From: OMOG01 sp041485845
GTDB taxonomy: Bacteria; Acidobacteriota; Terriglobia; Bryobacterales; Bryobacteraceae
Length of the DNA: 6,859 bases
NCBI GenBank assembly: GCA_041485845.1
Contig: JBGPKH010000503.1
Location: 1-6,859 of the forward strand
Direction: 5' to 3'
Position numbers and translations under genes: made by a program. Under the pieces are notes generated by a model. The model had not been told where the DNA came from, made no database searches, and saw only the letters and a list, made by a program, of their open reading frames with translations. Position 1 is the stretch's first letter; each line of letters starts with the position of its first letter. Of this stretch, positions 1-6,318 are shown piece after piece.

Positions 1-165
1 AATCTCGACACGACGCCCAGCCCAGAACAGACGTGGTAGGCCGCGGGAACTCAGCAGCGCTGCGCGGCCTGCCTTAACCGGCCGAAGGCCGACAAGTATC
101 GGGTAGCCATGTATGTCCCTTTAATTATGCGCGGCTGTATATCCCATCTGAAGGCCGGCGGTTAG
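1..165 (-). other. gene-free left edge, possible decayed Y1 transposase N-terminus
   Basis: No intact gene is visible here. On the minus strand, bases 52 to 1 encode, across a one-base frame change, Glu-Phe-Pro followed by Ala-Ala-Tyr-His-Val. This resembles the start of IS200-like (Y1_Tnp, REP-associated) transposases, which often begin with a hydrophobic-Pro-Gly-Ala-x-Tyr-His-Val segment. The match is short and broken, so it is only a hint. A 5-bp perfect hairpin (CGGCC, loop GAA, GGCCG) lies at 79-91 with no T-run after it, so it is not a convincing terminator. Homology to the neighbouring kinase stops at about base 166, which makes this stretch the likely far side of a rearrangement or insertion. 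Confidence 0.2.
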
Positions 166-467
166 ATTAGAAATCGTCTTTTCCAAGGAATTGCCGTTGA
201 CGAGATCCAGGACCAGGTACTGCACGTCGCCATCGTCGCCAAGCTGATAAACGGTGACGATGTTGGGGTGGGAGAGCTTGCCGGCGGCCGAGGCCTCGCG
301 GGCAAATCGCAGCTTGAGCTCGGCTTGCTCCAGGGTGCTGGCGAACTGGCCGGTCTGGATGATCTTGATGGCCACCGGCCGATGGCGGGATCAAATCCGC
401 GGAAGACCACACCCATGGCGCCACGGCCCAACTCTTCCAGAAGTTGGTACGGGCCAATGGTCTGCAT
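166..467 (-). pseudogene. Ser/Thr protein kinase N-terminal fragment, frameshifted and truncated
   Basis: This is the first third of a PknB/Hanks-type serine/threonine kinase, which would phosphorylate protein hydroxyl groups with ATP. From the ATG at 467 the reading frame gives a glycine-rich ATP loop (residues 14-21, GRGAMGVV) and then FDPAIGR. At about base 375 the frame changes: VAIKII, with the ATP-binding Lys, follows in another frame. After it come a helix-C Glu in FAREAS, the HPNIV motif and the hinge YLVLDLVNG. One or four missing bases at the CGG-TGG junction would explain the shift. Homology ends after about 100 codons near base 166, so the catalytic HRD and DFG motifs and the C-lobe are absent. 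The product cannot be an active kinase. The frameshift alone could be a sequencing error, but the truncation is unlikely to be. Confidence 0.8.
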
Positions 468-480
468 TGTGATGTTTCAT

Positions 481-511
481 GTTATCGAATGAAAGGATTT
501 CACCATGTAAA
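481..511 (-). promoter_or_regulatory. weak sigma-70-like promoter candidate for the kinase remnant
   Basis: Read on the minus strand, TTTACA (511-506) and GATAAC (486-481) lie 19 bases apart in a relatively AT-rich patch just upstream of the kinase ATG at 467. The spacing is long and neither box is perfect. No good Shine-Dalgarno sequence precedes the ATG. This is a candidate only. Confidence 0.2.
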
Positions 512-602
512 TTGCCTGTTCAGCATGTAGCCGAACGAGCGCGCGCAGCAGCCATGCCGCGGGCGAGCCGGGAGCGACTCGCAGCCGGACCTTCACGCGC
601 GC

Positions 603-627
603 AAGAAAACTGGCGAGGTTCTTCGCC
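603..627 (-). terminator. possible intrinsic terminator after the ATP-grasp gene
   Basis: On the minus strand, about 45 bases past the ATP-grasp stop codon, GGCGA (627-623) pairs with TCGCC (616-612) around a six-base loop. Two bases later comes a T-rich run (TTTTCTT, 609-603). Stem plus T-run at the end of a three-gene unit fits a short rho-independent terminator. The stem is only 5 bp, so termination may be weak. Confidence 0.4.
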
Positions 628-672
628 TTATGAGATGGCCGGCAGAGACAATGCCCCGCCGATACAAACGAG

Positions 673-1623
673 TCAGGAGGAGAAGATCATGATTTGTGAG
701 ACCAGAAAATCGACCACGCGCTCGAAGGGATCGAAGCCGAAGACGCGAGCGATGGGCGCGCGGAGATTGGAGTTGGCGTTGATGTCGTAGAACACCAGGC
801 GGCCGTCGCGAGCCTCCAGGTACTCGATACCGCCGGCATCCAGCGCGCCCGCGGCCACCAGTCTCTTGCCCGCTTCCACAGCTTCGCGGGGCACGCTTTG
901 ATACGGATGGAACTCGACGGGCCGGATCGGTTTGGTCTCGGCGACCTCGCAGCGCGAACCGCCGCCTTCGGGATTGCACGTCTCGGACGGACACAGATTG
1001 AACGCGCCGTGCGAGACCACGCGCATGGCGTATAGCAGATCTCCACCGAGAAACTCCATGCGGACGATGCCCAGAGACGGATCGACTTCGAGGTACTCCT
1101 GAAGCGTGAGCAGGTGATCGGGAAGCCAGAGATCGGGGCGGTCGCGCAGCAGGCGGACCAACTCATCGGCGGAGCGCAGCAGGCACATGCGCGCGCCGCT
1201 TCCGCCCTGCTCGGGCTTGAGCAGCGCGGGCCAGCGATCTCCCCAGGCTGCGAGCGCCGCATCGACGTCGTTGAATGCCAGGGTTCGCGGGTGCGGAATC
1301 CCCAGATTCCGCATCAACGCGGCTTGCGTAGTCTTGCTGAGCTCGAGCGCAAAGGCCCGCGAACCATTGAGGACTCGCGCCCCGGCCAATTCGAGCGAGC
1401 GCATGAGGGAGAGAGCCAACGGCACGGCGCGCGTGTTGCCGCGCAGGTAGGCGCTGGGGCTGGCCTGGTTGAAGTAGACCGGCGCTTGGGGCACGCTGTC
1501 GGGGTCGAAGGCTCCGCGCTTGAGGTCGAATGGGGCGAACCGCACTTGGCGGCGCTCCAGGGCGGAGAACAGCGGCTTCTGCCACTCGGGGTGCTCGTAC
1601 AGGACGACCAGATCGTGACGCAT
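673..1623 (-). CDS. ATP-grasp (RimK-like) ligase
   Basis: This 316-residue protein looks like a complete cytoplasmic ATP-grasp enzyme, a family that joins a carboxylate to an amine or similar nucleophile through an acyl-phosphate. Visible parts are an N-terminal pre-ATP-grasp domain (about 1-95, with FNQASPSAYLRGNT at 51-64) and the ATP-binding Lys136 followed by a glycine loop (ALLKPEQGGSG, 133-143). The hinge QEYLE lies at 175-179. The C-terminal metal site YDINANSN (279-286) has Asp280 and Asn282 matching the E-x-N of RimK. Cys211, Cys216 and Cys225 lie in a Gly-rich loop and could bind metal. There is no signal peptide or membrane segment. The start is the ATG at 1623; upstream there is only a weak purine run (AGAAAAG). 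It lies 27 bases after the glycosyltransferase stop, so the two are probably co-transcribed. Substrate unknown; the fold call is firm, the reaction is not. Confidence 0.8.
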   Translation of the reverse strand: MRHDLVVLYEHPEWQKPLFSALERRQVRFAPFDLKRGAFDPDSVPQAPVYFNQASPSAYLRGNTRAVPLALSLMRSLELAGARVLNGSRAFALELSKTTQAALMRNLGIPHPRTLAFNDVDAALAAWGDRWPALLKPEQGGSGARMCLLRSADELVRLLRDRPDLWLPDHLLTLQEYLEVDPSLGIVRMEFLGGDLLYAMRVVSHGAFNLCPSETCNPEGGGSRCEVAETKPIRPVEFHPYQSVPREAVEAGKRLVAAGALDAGGIEYLEARDGRLVFYDINANSNLRAPIARVFGFDPFERVVDFLVSQIMIFSS

Positions 1624-1650
1624 GCTTTTCTACTATAGATGCACGGCAGT

Positions 1651-3273
1651 TCACCTGGACTGGCCCTCCACTTCAACCCTGGGGGCGTAGCGCATGACTT
1701 CGAATCTGGGACGGCGATTGCGATCCTCGATTACTTGCAGGACCTGGCGGGAGTAACCCATTTCTTCGGCCGTCCTGGTGAGGAGGGCGTGCACTCCGGG
1801 GAACTGTTCGTCGGCCCGCACGCGGCCGATGAACACGGTTCGCGGCTTCGAAACCAGGGCGCGGACGGCCTCCGGATCGGACTGCAATCTCAGCGTGAAG
1901 CTGATGTCCTCCACGTCCATTTCGCCGTCGGAGAGCAGGCAGAGCGTGTCCCCGTAGCCCCAGTCGACGGCGACGAAGTGCCTGCGTCCCAGGCCGCCGA
2001 GGAAGTCGTAGAGGGGGTAGATGGCGTCGGTAAAGACCGCGGTGGGGCCACGAGTTACGAGGCCGGCCGCGTACTGGTTCAGCAGAAGGACGTTGCAACC
2101 CGCCATCAGGACCAGGACGGCGGTGAGCGACCGAGTGCCGGCGCGCCCGAATCTCCGCGCGAGCTGGGCCCCGGCGACGGCCATCAGAAAATGCGGGAAC
2201 GGCCATAGCAGGATGGCATGGTGTACCGCTGCACCGGTGTTGGGCAAGGCCGCCATCTGGGTCCAGGCGGTGACCAGGTAGACGATCGCAAAGACCGCGG
2301 CGCGGCGCGCGGGCGTGAACCAGAGCCAGGGGAGCAGGCAGACGGAAGCCAGGAGTCCGAACAGCATCCAGTTCGACTGGAGACGGCCCATGGCGGACCT
2401 GAGTCGAACCGAGATCCTGGCCGGCAGGCCGGAGGGAGCCCTTGACGGTCCGGGCTTCCAGGGATACTCCGTGAGGTGGTCCATCATCGCCGAACCGTCG
2501 AGGGTGTCCTTCAGTTCCCACAGTTTCAGCCTTAGGGAGGAGCTGGCAGACATCACGTCGCCGGTACGCAACGTGGCGCCGCGGCTGGCCAGATTGTAAA
2601 CCAGGAGCGGCGCGGCGCCCAGGCAGAGGAACGCCACGGCCAGCGCGAAACGGCGCAGGGAAAAGAGCACGTGCACTCGCCGCGGGCAAGCGGCGAGCGC
2701 GGCGGCAACCAGTCCGGCCAGCATCCAGATGAAAAGCGCTTTGTGCCACAGAGCAAGTCCGAAGAGAAAGAAGGCCAGGGCCAGGCAGCGCGGCGAGCGC
2801 GTCCGATCGAAGCGGAGCAGGAGCAAAACGCCGGCGAGGAGGAAAAAGTGAAGAAAGACGATTGGGCCAAAATCGAGAGCAGAAGAGATCACGAAGCTCG
2901 CGTCGGTGGCCAGGAGCAGGGTTCCGGCGATGGCCGCGCCGCGCCCCACGGTCCGCTCGAGGAGCGCGAAGAACATCCACACGGAAGCCGCGGCGGCGAG
3001 TAACAGCGGGAGGCGCAGGACGAAGGCCGTGATCTCAAGTGAGCTCAGAAGAGGTTGATACAGCCACCCCTTGAAGGCGCCGAGATACGGCAGCACCATG
3101 AGAGGAACATCGTAGCCGAACACGCTCGGCCGGAAGACCGGCCCCGAACACGAATAAAAGCAGGTCAGCTCCGAGCTGGCGTCCACGTGGAGTCCGGCCA
3201 AGCGTAGAAAGGGAAGGCCGCAGAGGACGAACAGGAGCGCGATCCCGAGCGCGGGCGAAATCCGCTTGGGCAT
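1651..3273 (-). CDS. GT39-like (PMT/ArnT-type) polytopic membrane glycosyltransferase
   Basis: This 540-residue inner-membrane protein looks like a GT-C glycosyltransferase of the GT39/ArnT type, which moves a sugar from a polyprenyl-phosphate donor to an acceptor on the outer face of the membrane. Residues 7-27 form the first membrane helix. The following loop has Asp31 and Glu35 (HVDASSE), where the family carries its catalytic acid. The segment GYDVPLMVLPYLGAFKGWLY (53-72) resembles the family's substrate-side loop. Many hydrophobic helices follow between about 85 and 400, and His351-His352 lies before a late helix. Residues from about 410 form a soluble C-terminal domain. The ATG at 3273 directly follows the permease TAG. 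Its Shine-Dalgarno-like GGAG sits in the permease's last codons, only three bases from the ATG, which implies translational coupling. Donor and acceptor cannot be told from sequence. The frame is unbroken. Confidence 0.75.
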   Translation of the reverse strand: MPKRISPALGIALLFVLCGLPFLRLAGLHVDASSELTCFYSCSGPVFRPSVFGYDVPLMVLPYLGAFKGWLYQPLLSSLEITAFVLRLPLLLAAAASVWMFFALLERTVGRGAAIAGTLLLATDASFVISSALDFGPIVFLHFFLLAGVLLLLRFDRTRSPRCLALAFFLFGLALWHKALFIWMLAGLVAAALAACPRRVHVLFSLRRFALAVAFLCLGAAPLLVYNLASRGATLRTGDVMSASSSLRLKLWELKDTLDGSAMMDHLTEYPWKPGPSRAPSGLPARISVRLRSAMGRLQSNWMLFGLLASVCLLPWLWFTPARRAAVFAIVYLVTAWTQMAALPNTGAAVHHAILLWPFPHFLMAVAGAQLARRFGRAGTRSLTAVLVLMAGCNVLLLNQYAAGLVTRGPTAVFTDAIYPLYDFLGGLGRRHFVAVDWGYGDTLCLLSDGEMDVEDISFTLRLQSDPEAVRALVSKPRTVFIGRVRADEQFPGVHALLTRTAEEMGYSRQVLQVIEDRNRRPRFEVMRYAPRVEVEGQSR

Positions 3274-3762
3274 CTACTCCATCCGTAGCGCGTCGATGGG
3301 GTCCACGCGCGCGGCCCTGCGCGCCGGAACGAAGCTGGCCACGGCAGCCACCACGATCAGCACCGCAGCCACGCCCGCGAAGGTGAGTGGATCCGACGCG
3401 CTGACGCCGAAGATCAGGCTGCGCATCAGGCGGGTGAGGGCCAGGGCGCCGGCGGCCCCGATCGCCACGCCCGCCATGGTCAGCCCCAGGCCGCTCGAGA
3501 GGATCAGCCGCACCACGTCTCCGGCTTGCGCGCCGAGCGCCATGCGGACGCCGATCCCGCGCGTCCGCGGCATCACGGAATTGCTCGAGCGTGTGTCGAA
3601 GCTGGGAGGTGTGTAGGGCAGCGGCCGCAGCAGCACGGCATGAATCACGCTGAAGATCGCGGTATTGGCGCCGACCCCCAGGGCGGTCGCGAGGATCGCG
3701 GCGGCAATCAACCCGGGGCTGTGGCGGAACGTGCGCCAGGCATAACGCAAATCGGGGAGCAT
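3274..3762 (-). CDS. internally deleted ADOP/MacB-type ABC permease (FtsX domain remnant)
   Basis: Full-length ADOP permeases have about 800 residues, with two FtsX-like membrane units and large periplasmic domains. This open frame has 162. Residues 1-50 are a textbook ADOP start: DLRYAWRTFRHSPG, the first membrane helix ending GVGANTAIFSVIHAVLLRPLPY. Residues 67-162 are a textbook ADOP end: RTRGIGVRMALGAQAGDVVRL, helices at about 85-110 and 125-146, then PARRAARVDPIDALRME. The join (about residues 51-66, bases 3612-3565) matches neither side, so roughly 600 residues including the periplasmic domains are gone without breaking the frame. It could at most make a three-helix protein and is probably non-functional as a permease. 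No ABC ATPase is nearby. Its stop abuts the glycosyltransferase ATG, so its 3' end may be kept for translating that gene. Confidence 0.75.
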   Translation of the reverse strand: MLPDLRYAWRTFRHSPGLIAAAILATALGVGANTAIFSVIHAVLLRPLPYTPPSFDTRSSNSVMPRTRGIGVRMALGAQAGDVVRLILSSGLGLTMAGVAIGAAGALALTRLMRSLIFGVSASDPLTFAGVAAVLIVVAAVASFVPARRAARVDPIDALRME

Positions 3763-3830
3763 GATGTCCGATTATTGCACGGGCGGCGGGAGGGGCAGGC
3801 GAAGCTGGAACCGAATGGGATTGGGTTAAC

Positions 3831-3854
3831 CGCCGAAACGCCGAGGCGCCGAGT
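3831..3854. repeat. short octamer tandem repeat
   Basis: Three consecutive near-identical 8-base units, CGCCGAAA, CGCCGAGG and CGCCGAGT, lie in the 160-base spacer between the dehydrogenase stop and the permease start. Short CGCCGAGG-like tandem repeats are, to my knowledge, common in intergenic DNA of large GC-rich soil genomes. Their function is unclear. Nothing else, including a good terminator, is evident in the spacer. Confidence 0.5.
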
Positions 3855-3922
3855 TCTTCTCCGGAACGGAAGTGGATGGGGCGCCTTTCGAGAATCCGGC
3901 ATTCCCTCTGCCCCACGTCATT

Positions 3923-4894
3923 TCAGTAGCCCAGCCTCTTGTCCACCAGGTTGAGCAGCGTCTCTCCTTTGCGGAATCGTTCGAACTGCTGGATGAAGAA
4001 CTGCATCGCCTGCTCCATCCAGTCGTAAGTGTGGTCCGCGCAGTGCGGCGAGAGCAGCACGTTGTCGAGCGTGTAGAAGGGGTGGCCGTCCGGCAAGGGC
4101 TCGCAGTCGAAAACATCCAGCGCCGCGCCTTTAATCCTTTTTTCCGAGAGCGCCCGGATCATGGCCGTTTCGTCGATGGTGGGGCCGCGGCCGACGTTGA
4201 TCACCACGGCCTCGGGCTTCATGGCGGCGAATTCGTCCTCCCCGATCATCCCCCGGGTCTCGGCGGTCAGCGGCGCCGAGACCACGACGTAGTCGCAGCG
4301 CGAGAGCATCTCGATGCGCTCATGCGGTGGGTAGATGCGGCTGACCAGCGGGTCTACGTTGTACAGGGGCGGTCCGTGACGCTTGACCGCCAGCACCTGC
4401 ATCCCCATGGCGCAGACGCGTGTGGCCACTGCACGGCCGATATCGCCGTAGCCTACGATTCCCACGGTCTGTCCGGACACTTCGAGAATGTCGAACTGCT
4501 CCCAGACGCCGGCCATCTGGTTGCGGACCATGCGGCGGAAGTCCTTGGCGAAATACAGAATGGCGGCGATCACGAACTCCCCCAGCGACTGGCTGAAAAC
4601 GCCGCTTCCATTGGTCAGCGGCACGGGGCTTTCGACCAGTTCGGGAAACAACATGTTGTCGAGGCCGGCGGCGCGCGAATGCACCCACTGTACGCGGGGA
4701 CACATGGTGAAGACCTCGCGCAACAGGCTTCCGGAGAGCGACCAGTTGAAGATCACGTTGGCGCGGGACGCAGCTCTGGCAAAGGCTTCCGCGGAATTTC
4801 CCACCGTAATTCCAGTGTCGGGGGGCAGTTGTTCCAGCATCGCGAGCTGGGGCTCCGCCGGGTTTGCCAGCACCACGACTGTGTTATTGTCCAT
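3923..4894 (-). CDS. D-2-hydroxyacid dehydrogenase (glyoxylate/hydroxypyruvate reductase-like)
   Basis: This intact 323-residue cytoplasmic oxidoreductase should interconvert a 2-keto acid and a D-2-hydroxy acid with NAD(P)H. The N-terminal substrate-binding half includes HSRAAGLDN (72-80). The central Rossmann fold has GIVGYGDIG (145-153) in the G-x-G-x-x-G position. The catalytic set is Arg236 (NVGRG), Glu265 (FDCEP) and His284 (SPHCAD). Length and order are normal for the family. After the second Rossmann strand the sequence is LAVKRHG rather than an acidic residue; the basic Lys171-Arg172 hints at NADP preference, as in glyoxylate/hydroxypyruvate reductases. The start at 4894 is a clear ATG but has no Shine-Dalgarno sequence before it. 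The divergent glpX start is only 17 bases away, so its promoter must lie inside glpX. The exact substrate is not readable from sequence. Confidence 0.9.
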   Translation of the reverse strand: MDNNTVVVLANPAEPQLAMLEQLPPDTGITVGNSAEAFARAASRANVIFNWSLSGSLLREVFTMCPRVQWVHSRAAGLDNMLFPELVESPVPLTNGSGVFSQSLGEFVIAAILYFAKDFRRMVRNQMAGVWEQFDILEVSGQTVGIVGYGDIGRAVATRVCAMGMQVLAVKRHGPPLYNVDPLVSRIYPPHERIEMLSRCDYVVVSAPLTAETRGMIGEDEFAAMKPEAVVINVGRGPTIDETAMIRALSEKRIKGAALDVFDCEPLPDGHPFYTLDNVLLSPHCADHTYDWMEQAMQFFIQQFERFRKGETLLNLVDKRLGY

Positions 4895-4900
4895 GAGGAG
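4895..4900 (+). promoter_or_regulatory. ribosome binding site of glpX
   Basis: GAGGAG lies 11 bases before the ATG at 4912. It decides the glpX start and sits immediately next to the start codon of the divergent dehydrogenase (complement of 4892-4894). A loose -35/-10 pair (TTGCCA 4864-4869, TATTGT 4885-4890, 15 bases apart) lies inside the dehydrogenase gene but is too poor to call. Confidence 0.5.
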
Positions 4901-4911
4901 AAAGCTACCAC

Positions 4912-5851
4912 ATGTTCGAGCTCTCGCTCGAAATGCTTCGCGTTGTCGAAGATGCCGCCATCGCGTCGGCCCGCACCATGGGCATGGGAGACCCCAAGGC
5001 TGCCGGCCAGGCGGCGGTGGAATCGATGCGACGGTGTCTGGACACGGTGGCGATTCGACGGCACGATCGTGATCGGAGAGGGCGAGCGTGACGAGGCGCC
5101 GATGCTGTATATCGGCGGGCAGGTGGGATCGCGGTGGATCCGCTGGAGGGCGCCAATCTCTGCGCCACGAGAGGGGCCGGCGCCATCAAGGTGCTGGTGG
5201 CGTCCGAACAGGGCGGCCTGTTGCACGCGCCGGATTGCTACATGGACAAGATCGTGGCCGGCCCGGCGCCTAAAGGCGCGGTGGACCGGGAAGCGCCGGT
5301 GAAGCACAATTTGAAGGCCATCGCGCGGCGCCTGCAACGCGGCGTGGACGACCTGGTGGTGGTGCTGGATCGCGGGCGGCATCGCCAGACGATCGCCGAC
5401 ATTCGCGAAGCGGGCGCGCGCATCCGCCTGATTTCGGATGGCGATCTCTCGGCTTGGATCGCGGCGGCGGTCGCGGAGACCGGGGTGCATGCGGTCATGG
5501 GATCGGGAGGCGCTGCGGAGGGAGTGTTGACCGGGGCGGCGCTGCGCTGCTTGAACGGCGAGATCCTGGGCTGGCCTGGTGGGGAAGGACGATGCGCAGA
5601 AGGAGCGCAAGCAGGCCATGGGGATTCGCGACGTGAACCGCATCTACACGACGCCCGAACTGGCTTTCGGCCGCCACCTGGGGTTCGCCGCCTGCGGGGT
5701 CACCGATGGCAACCTGCTGCAACGCGTGCGCTTCACCGGCGACGGCACGCGCACGCAATCGATCGTGATGACGTCTTCGCCGGCGCGGGTGCGGTTCATC
5801 GGCACGACGCACCTGGAGAACAAGCCCGACGTGAAAGTGAGGTTCCGGTAG
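4912..5851 (+). pseudogene. glpX: class II fructose-1,6-bisphosphatase, broken by three frameshifts
   Basis: GlpX hydrolyses fructose 1,6-bisphosphate to fructose 6-phosphate in gluconeogenesis. Its whole length is recognisable but split over four segments: 4912-5049 (MFELSLEMLRVVEDAA), 5051-5127 (FDGTIVIGEGERDEAPMLYIG), 5128-5574 (IAVDPLEGANLCAT, then SDGDL, then a GGAPEG-like GGAAEG) and about 5577-5851 (KDDAQKERKQAMGI, TRTQSIVMTS, stop). The shifts look like one extra base near 5050, a deletion of about 22 bases near 5127 that removes the usual GPEVD stretch, and one extra base near 5575. Glu of GEGE, Asp and Glu of DPLEG and Glu of GGAAEG remain. The residue matching E. coli Asp33 is Gly (codon 5005-5007), the usual Gly after DGDLSA is Trp (5455-5457), and ATG-A is ATR-G. 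These substitutions suggest real decay rather than only base-calling error. It converges on the PIN gene with 20 bases between. Confidence 0.85.
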
Positions 5852-5871
5852 AAGAAGAAAACGATGTGGGC

Positions 5872-6318
5872 CTACGGGCGACGACGTCGTGTGGTTGGCA
5901 TTGGATCACCCGGCGAGATCACCTTCGCCGGCAGGTTCTTTTGAGGGAAGTCCCTTGGGTTCAGGGTTGCAATGAAAGCAGCCCGCCCCTGCTCTGCGCA
6001 AGCGCAGAACGGATTGTCGCCTGGATCGGGCGACACGTCAGTTGCGAAGCGGACGTCAACGAGTTCCGCTTCCTCCCTTAGCCGATTGATGACCTCCCCT
6101 ATCAGGTTCCGCCGAACACCGAGCCTGTTGAGAACCTCCTTGTATTCCTCAAGAATGTCCTCGCTAACGAGCCAGGTGAACGTCGCGTTCTCAAGCCAGT
6201 CGCGAAGAAGCGAGGCACTCGGATTCCTCACGGCTCGCCACGATTTGAATCCTGCGATTCCAGCCGCGAGTACCGAGGTGTCGATCACTCCTTTACGCCG
6301 GTCTTTTCGACGGGCCAA
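5872..6318 (-). CDS. PIN-domain ribonuclease, putative toxin (COG1569/PIN_3-like)
   Basis: This 148-residue protein is a PIN-domain nuclease, a metal-dependent RNase fold found in VapC-type toxins. The acidic pocket is visible: Asp13 (VIDTSVL), Glu57/Glu58 (SEDILEEYKEVL), Asp101 (DPGDNPF) and Asp123 (NPRDFP). The spacing and the SEDILEEY segment fit the COG1569/PIN_3 group rather than classical short VapC. The start chosen is TTG at 6318, because a GGAG (6329-6326) lies seven bases upstream. The alternative GTG at 6288 has its purine run directly against it. The gene overlaps the upstream HTH-like gene by 26 bases, so the two are translated together. The tail (residues 141-148) is Arg-rich. 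A toxin role is inferred from the fold and the pairing; activity is untested. Confidence 0.8.
   Translation of the reverse strand: MARRKDRRKGVIDTSVLAAGIAGFKSWRAVRNPSASLLRDWLENATFTWLVSEDILEEYKEVLNRLGVRRNLIGEVINRLREEAELVDVRFATDVSPDPGDNPFCACAEQGRAAFIATLNPRDFPQKNLPAKVISPGDPMPTTRRRRP

Noticed and set aside
79..91. 5-bp hairpin as a terminator
   Set aside because: No T-run follows on either strand and no gene clearly ends beside it.
1114..1638. A 174-codon plus-strand open frame antisense to the ATP-grasp gene
   Set aside because: No recognisable motif, and the opposite strand encodes a complete ATP-grasp enzyme.
1673..2980. A 435-codon minus-strand open frame within the glycosyltransferase region
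   Set aside because: It is out of frame with the GT39-like gene, is Arg/Pro/Ala-rich and shows no family motif; the other frame has clear membrane helices.
3035..3916. A 293-codon minus-strand open frame over the permease and glycosyltransferase 5' end
   Set aside because: Arg-rich low-complexity protein in the wrong frame; the ADOP motifs are in the 3274-3762 frame.
3872..5302. A 476-codon plus-strand open frame covering the dehydrogenase and the start of glpX
   Set aside because: It is antisense to a clear dehydrogenase with all catalytic motifs. Only its short 5051-5127 part is real coding, as one segment of the broken glpX. The length is a product of high GC.
5134..6081. A single 315-codon plus-strand gene
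   Set aside because: Only its first part (to about 5574) is GlpX-like. After the frameshift it reads out of frame through the glpX C-terminus and antisense through the PIN gene.
6286..6288. GTG as start of the PIN gene
   Set aside because: It would leave only two residues before the catalytic Asp and has its purine run directly adjacent, while TTG at 6318 has a well-spaced GGAG.
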